DNA of 64,000 nt from Mercurialis annua (lineage: Eukaryota; Streptophyta; Magnoliopsida; Malpighiales; Euphorbiaceae): the NCBI RefSeq assembly GCF_937616625.2, contig NC_065570.1, positions 16,688,001 to 16,752,000 on the forward strand. Direction: 5' to 3'. Below, in pieces: positions 12,028-20,937 of this stretch (position 1 is the stretch's first letter; the number at the start of each line of letters is the position of its first letter). The notes below the pieces were generated by a model that saw only the letters and a list, made by a program, of their open reading frames with translations, made no database searches and was not told where the DNA came from. The position numbers and the translations under genes are program-made.

Positions 12028-12291
12028 GGTTTTCAGAAATGCGCGTGGGTCAGAATAACTAGGGTTATTCAACCAGCATTTTTGAAAACGTGATTCCGCT
12101 TATATGAATATTTTTAGAATGTGTTTTCCACTATAAACGGAAAAATGTTTTAACGGTCTTTTCTCAAAACGGGTTTAAGGTGGCGAAAAATTTAAAGAGG
12201 TTTTAGGCTTGCTACGGGTTTCGGAACAACCATTCCCATTCCCCAGCGCCGGTCTCGGCTCGAGTTTCGAGGGGGAAATCGGGTCATGACA

Positions 12292-12296
12292 AATTT
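12292..12296. repeat. Right target-site duplication of the LTR
   Basis: aattt follows the ACA end of the insertion, after which the satellite continues gtttcgtatcg exactly as expected for the interrupted monomer. It differs from the left copy gattt by one base. The empty paralogous site has gattt, so the change (g to a) happened on this side after insertion. Confidence 0.75.
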
Positions 12297-13404
12297 GTTT
12301 CGTATCGTTTGTAAACGTTTGGCTTAAATCGCTAAAAAGGTGAAGCGCTTGAATTTTTTTGGTAACCTTTGTATACGTTTGGCTTAAATTGCTTAAAAGG
12401 TGAAATGCTTTGATTTGTTTCGTAACGTTTGTAAATGTTTGGCTTAAATTGCTAAAAAGGAGAAACGCTTGGATTTATTTCGTAACGTTTGTAAACGTTT
12501 TGCTTAAATTCCTAAAAAGATGGAAAGTTTCGATTTGTTTTGTAGCGTTTATAAACGTTTGGCTTAAATTGCTAAAAATGTGAAACATATGGATTTGTTT
12601 CGTACCGTTTGTAAATGTTTGGCATAAATCGCTAAAAAGGTGAAACGTTTGGATTTGTTTCGTAACGTTTGTAAACGTTTGGCTTAAATTGCTAAAAGGT
12701 GAAACGCTTGGATTTGTTTCGTAACGTTTTGTAAACGTTTGGCTTAAATTGCTAAAAAAGGAAAACGCTTGGATTTGCTTCGTTACGTTTGTAAACGTTT
12801 GGCTTAATTTGCTAAAAAGGTGAAACACTTGATTTTGCTTGGAAATGTTTGTAAACGTTTGGCTTAAATTGCTAAAAATGTGACACGTTTGGATTTGTTT
12901 CGTAACGTTTGTAAAAGTTCGGCTTAAATTGCTAAAAAAGTGAAACATTTGGATTTGTTTCGTAACGTTTTAAATGTTTGGCTGAAATCGCTAAAATGGG
13001 GAAACGTTTGAATTTGTTTTGTAACGTTTGTAAACGTTGGCTTAAATCGCTAAAAGGGTGAAACGTTTGGATTTGTTTCGTAACCTTTGTAAACGTTTGG
13101 CTTAAATTGCTAAAAATATAAAACGTTTGGATTTGTTTGGTAACGTTTGTAAACGTTTGACTTAAATTGATAAAAATGTGAAACCTTTGGATTTGTTTCG
13201 TACCGTTTGCAAACGTTTGGCATAAATCGCTAAAAAGGTGAAACGTTTGGATTTGTTTCGTAACGTTTGTAAACGTTTGGCTTAAATTGCTAAAAGGTGA
13301 AACGCTTGGATTTGTTTAGTAACGTTTTGCAAACGTTTGGCTTAAATTGCGAAAAGGGTGAAACACTTTGATTTGTTTCGTAACGTTTGCAAACATTTGG
13401 CTTA

Positions 13405-13413
13405 AATTGCGAA
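13405..13413. repeat. Left 9-bp target-site duplication
   Basis: The word aattgcgaa immediately left of the GGGTTAATT terminus is identical to the word at 13775-13783 right of the element. It is native satellite sequence: the paralogous unoccupied positions read aattgcgaa at 14484-14492 and aactgcgaa at 21924-21932. A nine-base duplication is the hallmark of the Mutator superfamily. Confidence 0.9.
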
Positions 13414-13522
13414 GGGTTAATTCCTAAAAAAATCACAAACTTTACACGAAGTTTCATTTTAATCATGACCTTTAAAAGTTGCCATTTAAAGGCACGAACT
13501 TTCATTTTGTTTCAAATCTATC
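13414..13522 (+). repeat. Left terminal inverted repeat (109 bp)
   Basis: It pairs with the reverse complement of 13673-13774. The two match at nearly every position from GGGTTAATTCC to TTTCAAATCTATC. They differ by a 7-base stretch (catttta, near 13454) present only on this side and by a few substitutions. The match stops abruptly after tctatc. Confidence 0.9.
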
Positions 13523-13672
13523 ATTTCAATGTATTTTTGTTGACTAAATTCTTCAATAAACCATTAATGAAAGACCCAAATTATAAATCGACATTAAATC
13601 TTATTATCTTTTAGTTAGAGTATATAGGATTAGGAATTTAGTTCGATAAAATACACCGGATTTTACTTTGGC

Positions 13673-13774
13673 GATAGATTTGAAACAAAATGAAAGTTCG
13701 TGCCTTTAAATGACAACTTTTAAAGTTCATGATAAACTTCGTGTAAAGTTCGTGATTTTTTTAGGAATTAACCC
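13673..13774 (-). repeat. Right terminal inverted repeat (102 bp)
   Basis: Reverse-complement partner of 13414-13522, starting gatagatttgaaac and ending ggaattaaccc. It lacks the 7-base catttta stretch of the left repeat, which explains the length difference. The whole element can fold into a ~100-bp stem with a ~150-base loop. Confidence 0.9.
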
Positions 13775-13783
13775 AATTGCGAA
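13775..13783. repeat. Right 9-bp target-site duplication
   Basis: aattgcgaa, identical to 13405-13413. The satellite monomer resumes here and continues as aaaggagaaacg. The perfect match of the two copies argues for an insertion younger than the divergence between satellite sub-families. Confidence 0.9.
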
Positions 13784-16051
13784 AAAGGAGAAACGTTTGG
13801 TTTTGTTTCGTAACGTTTGTAATCGTTTGGCTTAAATTGCTAAAAATATGAAACATTTGGATTTGTCTGGTAACGTTTGTAAACGTTTGACTTAAATTGC
13901 TAAGAATGTGAAACCTTTGGATTTGTTTCATACCGTTTGTAAACGTTTGGCATATATTGTTAAAAAGGTGAAACGTTTGGATTTGTTTCGTAACGTTTGT
14001 AAACGTTTGGCTTAAATTGCAAAAAGATGAAACGCTTAGATTTGTTTCGTAATGTTTTGTAAACGTTAGGCTTATATTGCTAAAAAGGTGAAACACTTGA
14101 ATTTGTTTCGTTATGTTTGTAAACGTTTGGCTTAAATTGCTAAAAAAGTGAAACACTTGGTTTTATTTCAAAATGTTTGTAAACGTTCGGCTTAAATTGC
14201 TAAAAATGTGAAACGTTTGGATTTGTTTCGTAACGTTTAGAAACGTTTGTCTTAAATTGCAAAAAAGGTGAAACGTTTGGATTTTCTTCTTAACGTTTTA
14301 AACGTTTGGCTTAAATCGCTAAAATGGGGAAACGTTTGAATTTGTTTCGTAACGTTTGTAAACGTTTGGCTTAAATCGCTTAAAGGGTGAAACATTTGGA
14401 TTGGTTTTGTAACCTTTATAAACGTTTGGCTTAAATTGCTAAAAAGGTGAAACGCTTTGATTTGTTTCATAACGTTTGGCTTAAATTGCGAAAAAGGAGA
14501 AACATTTGGTTTTGTTTCGTAACGTTTGAAAACGTTTGGCTTAAATTGCTAAAAATATGAAACGTTTGGATTTGTTTGGTAACGTTTGACTTAAACTGCT
14601 AAAAATGTGAAACATTTGGATTTATTTCGTACCGTTTGTAAACGTTTGGCATAAATCGCTAAAAAGGGGAAACGTTTGGATTTGTTTCGCAACGTTTATA
14701 AACGTTTGGCATAAATTGCTAAAAGATGAAACGCTTGGATTTGTTTCGTAACATTTTGTAAACGTTTGGCTTAAATTGCAAAAAACGTGAAACGCTTGAA
14801 TTTGTTTCGTTACGTTGGCAAACGTTCGGCTTAAATTCCTAAAAAGGTGAAATTGCTAAAAAGTAAGGAAACGTTTGTAAACGTTTGGCTTAAATTGCTA
14901 AAAAGTAAGGAAACGTTTGGATTTGTCTCGTAACGTTTGGAAACGTTTGGCTTAAATTGCTAAAAAGATGAAACGTTTGGATTTGTTTCGTAACGTTTTA
15001 AACGTTTGGCTTAAATCGCTAAAAATGGGGAAACGTTTGAATTTGTTTCGTAATATTTGTAAACGTTTGGCTTAAATCGCTAAAAGGGGGAAACGTTTGG
15101 ATTGGTTTCGTAACCTTTGTAAATGTTTGGCTTCAATTCTTTCGTAACGTTTGTAAACATTTGGCCTAAATTGCAAAAAAGTAGAAACGTTTGGTTTTAT
15201 TTCGTAACGTTTGTAAACGTTTAGCTTACATTGCTAAAAATACGAAACGTTTGGATTTGATTGGTAACGTTTGTAAAAGTTTGACATAAATTGCTAAAAA
15301 GGTGAAACGTTTGACTTTATTTCGTAACGTTTTAATCGTTTGGCTCACATCTCTAAAATGGCGAAACATTTGAATTAGTTTCGTAACTTTTGTACACGTT
15401 AGGCTAAAATCGCTAAAAAGATGAAACGTTTGGTTTTTTTTTTCGAAATTTTATAAACGTTCCGCTAAAATCGCTAAAAAGGTGAAACGTCTTAATTTGT
15501 TTTGTAATGTTTGTAAACGTCTGGCTTAAATTTCTTAAAGGTTGAATTGCTTGGATTTGTTTCGTAACGTTTGTAAACGTTTGACTTAAATTGCTAAAAT
15601 AGTGAAACTCTTGGATTTGTTTTGTAACGTTTGTAAACGTTTGGCTTAAATTTCTAAAATGGTGAAATGCTTGGATTTGTTTCGTAACGTTTGTAAACGT
15701 TTGGCTTAAATTGCTAAAAAGGTGAAACATTTGGATTTCTTTCATAACCTTTATAAACATTTGGTTTAAATCGCTCAAAAGGTGAAACGTTTGGATTTTT
15801 TTGTAACGTTTGTAATTTTGTTGGCTTAAATTGCTAAAAAGGTGAAACGCTTGGATTTGTTTCATAACATTTGTAAACTTTTAGCTTAAATTGCTAAAAA
15901 GGTGAAACGCTTGGGTTTGTTTCGTAACGTTTGTAAACGTTTGGTTTACATTGATATAAAGGCGAAACGTTTGGATTTGTTTTGTAGCGTTGGTAAACGT
16001 TTGGCTTAAATAGGTAAAAAGGTGAAACATTTGGATTTGTTACGTACCGTC

Positions 16052-16071
16052 TGTAATTTAAGCCAATTACA
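16052..16071. other. Inversion junction, first copy (A to B)
   Basis: Orientation A monomers stop and orientation B monomers start here. TGTAATT at 16052-16058 and AATTACA at 16065-16071 are exact reverse complements around taagcc. The local sequence is a rearranged monomer half on each side. It is clearly paralogous to the junction at 23466-23491: both read accgt, c or t, tgtaatttaagc before the switch, and the flanking 150 bp on the right share the odd words caccaatttagc and tttacgcgtaa. Confidence 0.88.
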
Positions 16072-16511
16072 AACATTACGAAACAAATCCAAGCGTTTCA
16101 CCAATTTAGCAATTTAAGCTAAACGTTTACAAACGTTACGAAGGAAATCCAAGTGTTTCACCTTTTGAGCGATTTAAACCAAATGTTTACAAACGCTACG
16201 AAACAAATCCAAACGTTTCAGCTTTTTAGCGGTTTACGCGTAACGTCTACAAACGCTATGAAACAAAACCAAACGTTTATTTTTTTTAGCGATTTCAGCC
16301 AAATGTTTATAAACATTATGAAACAAATTTAAACGTTTCCCCATTTTAGCGATTTCAGCCAAACGTTTAAAACGTTACGAAACAAATACAAACGTTTAAC
16401 CTTATTATCGATTTAAGCCAAATGTTTACAAACGTTGCGAAACAAATCCAAACGTTTAACCTTATTAGCGATTGAAGCTAAACGTTTACAAACGTTATGA
16501 AACAAATCCTA
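16072..16511 (-). repeat. 440-bp inverted satellite island
   Basis: About seven monomers in orientation B, surrounded by orientation A on both sides. Monomer by monomer it matches 23492-23935, including the unusual acgcgtaacgtctac word (acgcgtaatgtctac at about 23653). It is therefore the start of the right arm carried along by a duplication, not an independent small inversion. It ends in tcctaacgttt, after which orientation A resumes. Confidence 0.9.
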
Positions 16512-19500
16512 ACGTTTGGTTTAAACTGCTAAAAAAGGGAAACGATTGGATTTGTTTCAGAACGTTTGTAAATGTTTGGCTTGAATTGCTACAAAGGTGA
16601 AACGCTTGGATTTTTTTCGTAACGTTTGTAAACGTTTGGCTTAAATTGCTACAAAGGTGAAATGCTAGGATTTTTTCGTAATGTTTTAAAAGTTTGGTTT
16701 TGTTTCGTAACATTTGTAAAAATTTGGCTTAAATCGCTAAAAAGGTGAAACGTTTAGATTTGTTTTTTAACCTTTGTAAACGTTTGGCATAATTTGCTAA
16801 AATCGTGAAATTCTTTTATTTGTTTCGTAACCTTTGTAAACGTTTGGCTTAAATCGCTAAAAAGGTGAAACGTTTGGATTTGTTTCGTAACGTTTGTAAA
16901 CGTTTGGCTTTAATTTCATATAAGGAGTAATGATTGGATTTTTTTCGTAGCATTTGTAAACGTTTGGCTTAAATCGCTAAATGGTGAAACGTTTGGATTT
17001 ATTTCGTAGCGTTCAAAAACGTTTGGCTTAAATCGCTAAAAATGCCAAACGTTTGGATTTGTTTCGTAACATTTGTAGACGTTTGGCTTAAATTGCTAAA
17101 AAGGTGAAACGTTTGGATTTGTTTCGGAACGTTTGTAAACGTTTGGCTTAAATTGCTACAAAGGTGAAACGCTTGGATTTTTTTCATAACATTTTAAAAG
17201 TTTTGTTTTGTTTCATAACGTTTGTAAAAGTTTGGCTTAAATCGCAAAAAAGGTGAAACGTTTGGATTTGTTTCGTAACCTTTTTAAACATTTGGCTTAA
17301 TTTGCTAAAATCGTGAAACTCTTTTATTTGTTTCGTAACCTTTGTAAACGTTTGGCTTATATCGCTAAAAAGGCGAAACGTTTGGATTTAATTCGTAACG
17401 TTTGTAAACGTTTGGCTTAAATTTCATATAAGGAGAAATGCTTGGATTTGTTTCGTAGCGTTTGTAAATGTTTGGCTTAAATCGCTAAAATGGTGAAAAG
17501 TTTGGATTTATTTCGTAGCGTTCATAAACGTTTGGCTTAAATCGCTAAAAAGGCCAAACGTTTGGATTTGTTTCGTAACATTTGTAAACGTTTGGCTTAA
17601 ATTGCTAAAAAGGGGAAACACTTGGATTTGTTTAGGAATGTTTGTAAATGTTTGGCTTAAATAGCTACAAAGGTGAAACGCTTGGATTTTTTTCGTAACG
17701 TTTGTAAACATTTGGCTTAAATCGCTAAAAATTGGAAACGTTTGGATGTCTTTCGTAACGTTTGTAAATATTTTGCTTAAATTGCTAAAAAGGTGAAATT
17801 CTTGGATTTGTTTCGCAACGTTTGTAAACATTTGGCTTAAATTACTAAAAAGGTGAAACACTTTGATTTGTTTCGGAATGTTTGTAAATGTTTGGCTTAA
17901 ATTGCTAAAAAGGTGAAACGCTTTGATTTTTTTCGGAACATTTGTAAACGTTTGGCTTAAATTGCTAAAAATGTGAAACACTTGGATTTGTTTCAGAACG
18001 TTTGTTAACATTTGGCTAAAATCACTATAAAAATGAAATGCTTGTATTTGTTTCGTAGCGTTTGTAAACGTTTGGCTTAAATCTCTATAAAGGCGAAACG
18101 TTTGGATTGATTTCGTAACGTTTGTAAACGTTTGGGTTAAATCGCTAAAAAGGTGAAACCTTTGAATTTGTTTCGTAACGTTTGCAAAAGTTTGGCTTAA
18201 ATCGCTAAAAAGGTGAAACGTTTGGATTTGTTTCGTCACCTTTGTAAACGTTTGGCTTAATTTGCTAAAATTGTGAAACTCTTTTATTTGTTTCGTAACC
18301 TTTGTAAACGTTTGGTTTAAATCGCTAAAATGTTGAAATGTTAGGATTTGTTTCCTAATGTTTGTAAACGTTTGGCTTAAATTGCATATAAGGAAAAACG
18401 CTTGTATTTGTTTCGTAGCGTTTGTAAACGTTTGGCATAAATTGCTAAGAAGGTAAAACGTTTGGATTTATTTCGTAGCGTTTATAAACGTTTGGCTTAT
18501 ATCGCTAAATAGGTGAAACGTGTTTCGTAAGTTTGTAAACGTTTGGCTTAAATTGCTAAAAAGGTGAAACGCTTGGATTTGTTTCGGAACGCTTGTAAAG
18601 TTTGGCATAAATTTCTACAAAGGTGAAACGCTTGGATTTGTTTCGTAACGTTTGTAAACATTTGGCTTAAATCACTATAAATGTGAAACGTTTGGATTTC
18701 TTTCGTAACGTTTGTAAACATTTGGCTTAAATTGCTAAAAAGGTGAAACTCTTGGATTTGTTTCGCAACGTTTGTAAACGTTTGGCTTAAATTACTAAAA
18801 AATGAAACGTTTGGATTTCTTTCGTAACGTTTGTAAACATTTGGCTTAATTTGTTAAAAAGCTAAAACACTTGGATTTGTTTCAGAACGTTTGTAAACTT
18901 TTGGCTTAAATCACTAAAAAAATGAAACGATTTGTTTCGTAACGTTTGTAAACATTTGGCTTAAATCACTCTAAAGGCGAAACGTTTGGATTTCTTTCGT
19001 AACGTTTGTAAACGTTTGGCTTTAATAGCTAAAAAGGTGAAACATTTGGATTTGTTTCGTAACTTTTGTAAATGTTTGGCCGATATTGCTAAAAAGGTGA
19101 AACGCTTTGATTTATTTGGTAATGTTTGTAAACGTTGGGCTTAAAATGCTAAAAAGAAGAAACGCTTGGATTTGTTTCATAACGCTTGTAAATGTTTGGC
19201 TTAAATTGCTTAAAAGGGGAAACGTTTGGATTTGTTTCTTAACTTTTATAAACGTTTGGCTTAAATCGCTAAAAAGGGGAAACGTTTGGTTTATTTTTGT
19301 AAACATTTGGCTTAAATTGCTAAAAAGGTAAAACGTTTGTCTTAAATTGCTAAAAAGGTGAAACTCTTGGATTTGTTTCAGAATGTTTGTAAACGTTTGG
19401 CTTAAATTGCTAAAAAGGTGAAATGCTTGGATTTATATCGCAACATTTGTAAACGTTTGGCTTAAATTGCTAAAAAGGTGAAACACTTGGTTTTGTTTTG

Positions 19501-19880
19501 TAACGTTTGTAAATGTTTGGTTTAAATTGCTAAAAACGTAAAACACTTGGATTCGTTTCGTAACGTTATAAACGTTTGGTTTTCTTTCGTAACGTTTGTA
19601 AAGGTTTGGCTTAAATCCATAAATATGTGAAATGTTTGGATTTGTTTCATAATGTTTCAAACGTTTGGTTTTGTTTCGTAACGTTTGTAAATGTTTGGCT
19701 TAAATCTCTAAAAAGGGAAAACGTTTGGATTTGTTTCGTAACGTTTGTAAACATTTAGCTTAAATTGCTAAAAGGGTGAAACGCTTGGATTTGTTTCGTA
19801 ACGTTTGTAAATGTTTGGCTTAAATTTCTAAAATGATGAAACACTTGGATTTGTTTCGTAACGTTTGTAAACGTTTGGCA
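16512..19880 (+). repeat. 60-bp satellite, paralog of 2986-6270
   Basis: Orientation A monomers repeating the variant series of 2986-6270. catataagg at 17425 matches 3545, ggatgtctttc near 17744 matches about 3860, the short aaaaaaatgaaacgatt monomer near 18920 matches about 4143, and ttggtttatttttgtaaac near 19286 matches about 4750. A smaller HOR of 508 bp links 16917 and 17425 (marker catataagg), with a further related copy at 18385. The longest uninterrupted open frame of the window (17508-18239, minus strand, 243 codons) lies here. It is a pure 20-residue periodic translation of the satellite and is not called as a gene. Confidence 0.92.
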
Positions 19881-20936
19881 TAAATTGTTAAAAAGGTCAA
19901 ACGCTTGGATTTGTTTCGTAACGTTTGTTCACTTTTGGCTTAAATCGTTAAAAATGTGAAACATTTGGATTCATTTCATAAACTTTGTAAAGGTTTTGCT
20001 TAAATCGATAAAAAGGGGAAACGTTTGGATTTGTTTCATAACGTTTGGCTGATATTGCTGAAATTGGGAAAAGTTTGGATTTGTTTTATATCATTTGTAA
20101 ACGTTTGGATTAAATCGCTAAAGATATTAAACTTTTGGATTTGTTTCGTACCGTTTGTAAACGTTTGGCTTAAATCACTAAAAAGGTGAAATACTTGGAT
20201 TTGTTTCATAACGTTTGTAAACGCTTGGCTTACATCGCTAAAAAGGTTAAACGTTTGGATTTGTTTCGTAACGTTTGTAAATGTTTGGGTTCAATCGCTA
20301 AAAAGTTGAAACGTTTGGATTTGTTTTGTAACGTTTGTAAACGTTTGGCATAAATCGCTAAAATGGGGAAATGTTTGGATTTGTTTCGTAACGTTTTAAA
20401 CTTTTGGCTTAAATCGCTAAAATGAGGAAACATTTGGATTTTTTCGTATGTTTGTAAACGTTTGGCTTAAATTTCTAAAAAGGCGAAATGTTTAGATTTG
20501 TTTCGAAACGTCTGTAAATGTTTGGCTTAAATTGCTAAAAAGGTGAAATACTTAGAATTGTTTTGTAACGTTTGGCTGAAATTACTAAAAAGGTGAAACG
20601 CTTGGATTTGTTTCAGAACGTTTATAAACGTTTGGCTGAAATTACTATAAAGGTCAAACACTTGGGTTTGTTTTGTAACATTTGTAAGGGTTTGGCTTAA
20701 ATCGCTAAAAATGTGAAACGTCTGGATTTGTTTCGTAACGTTTGAAATGTTTTTTTTTTTTCGTAACGTTTCTAAACGTGTGGCTTAAATCGCTAAAAAG
20801 GTGAAACTTTTGGATTTGTTTCGTAACGTTTGTAAACGTTTGGCTTAAATCGCTAAAAAGGAGAAATGTTTGGATTTGTTTCGTAATATTTGTGAACGTT
20901 TGGCTTAAATCGCTAAAAAGGTGATATGTTTGGATT
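19881..20936 (+). repeat. 60-bp satellite, single copy of the ~1-kb HOR
   Basis: One diverged copy of the unit seen three times in 6271-9317. It holds the gtaaaggttttgct marker near 19994, the shortened aacgttttaaacttttgg near 20391, and the tail cgtttctaaacgtgtggct near 20767. The last 180 bp match 9140-9317 closely, up to the point where the LTR interrupts that copy. Confidence 0.9.
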
Positions 20937-20937
20937 T
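20933..20937. other. Empty paralogous site of the LTR
   Basis: The sequence gtgatatgtttggatttgtt here is the uninterrupted counterpart of 9301-9317 joined to 12292 onward. The five bases gattt equal the target-site duplication. Flanks match on both sides: cgtaatatttgtgaacg upstream and cgtatcgtttgtaaacg downstream. This fixes the LTR ends without needing any database. Confidence 0.85.

Larger units (their letters stand above)
9318..12291. mobile_element. Solo LTR (2,974 bp), probably Ty3/gypsy
   Basis: This is the largest non-satellite block. It starts TGTATTAACCCGG and ends CGGGTCATGACA, the TG...CA ends of an LTR, which are also imperfect inverted repeats of each other. It is flanked by gattt/aattt. 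Sequence near 20930 is the same satellite without the insertion, which fixes both ends. I find no gag-pol frame, no primer-binding site or polypurine tract, and no second copy of either terminus inside, so it fits a solo LTR left by LTR-LTR recombination rather than a full element. It is A+T-rich at the 5' end, has a plant-like ctagggttttcgcg stretch near 9928, a possible TATA-like tataaat at 9830 and a GC-rich repeat near 10190-10400. Large LTRs of this style with a gggtcatgaca-type terminus recall the Tekay/Del chromovirus group, but that is recollection, not a search result. Orientation is undecided because the ends are nearly palindromic. Confidence 0.8.
13414..13774. mobile_element. Non-autonomous Mutator-like MITE (361 bp)
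   Basis: A non-satellite block bounded by long terminal inverted repeats that start GGGTTAATTCCTAAAAAAAT and by perfect 9-bp target-site duplications. The central ~150 bp (13523-13672) is A+T-rich and encodes nothing recognisable. Frames that cross its edges are accidental. At 361 bp it cannot encode a transposase, so movement would need an autonomous partner elsewhere in the genome. The 9-bp duplication and ~100-bp inverted ends fit a MULE-derived element. The GGGTTAA terminus is not one I can match to a named family. It sits in the first copy of the duplicated left-arm block only. Confidence 0.88.
12292..16051 (+). repeat. 60-bp satellite, third left-arm sub-family
   Basis: Orientation A monomers continuing from the LTR site, with the 361-bp inverted-repeat element nested at 13414-13774. 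Variants such as tttggtaac...gtatacg near 12360, attgctaaaaggtgaaacgc near 12690 and 13290 (one a lost), and taaaaatatgaaac near 13845 recur in the same order in 20937-23465, so this block is paralogous to that one. Divergence between the two is substantial, and this copy is longer even after removing the nested element. No gene is visible. Confidence 0.92.

Noticed and set aside
9318..12291. Complete small retrotransposon (LARD or TRIM type) instead of a solo LTR
   Set aside because: A complete element would carry two direct LTR copies inside these ends. I see no second TGTATTAACCC or CGGGTCATGACA inside the block. A self-alignment would settle it.
13387..13614. Short open frames across the MITE edge (also 13290-13505, minus strand)
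   Set aside because: They run from satellite into a transposon terminal repeat, so they cannot predate the insertion and show no domain.
16052..16511. Independent small inversion of ~450 bp
   Set aside because: The island matches the start of the right arm at 23492-23935 in monomer order, and its left junction is a copy of the main one, so duplication explains it better.
17508..18239. 243-codon open frame, minus strand, as a protein-coding gene
   Set aside because: It is a strict 20-residue repeat of the satellite. Comparable frames appear all over the array on both strands, start at chance ATG codons, end at ordinary single-base changes, and have no promoter or conserved ends.
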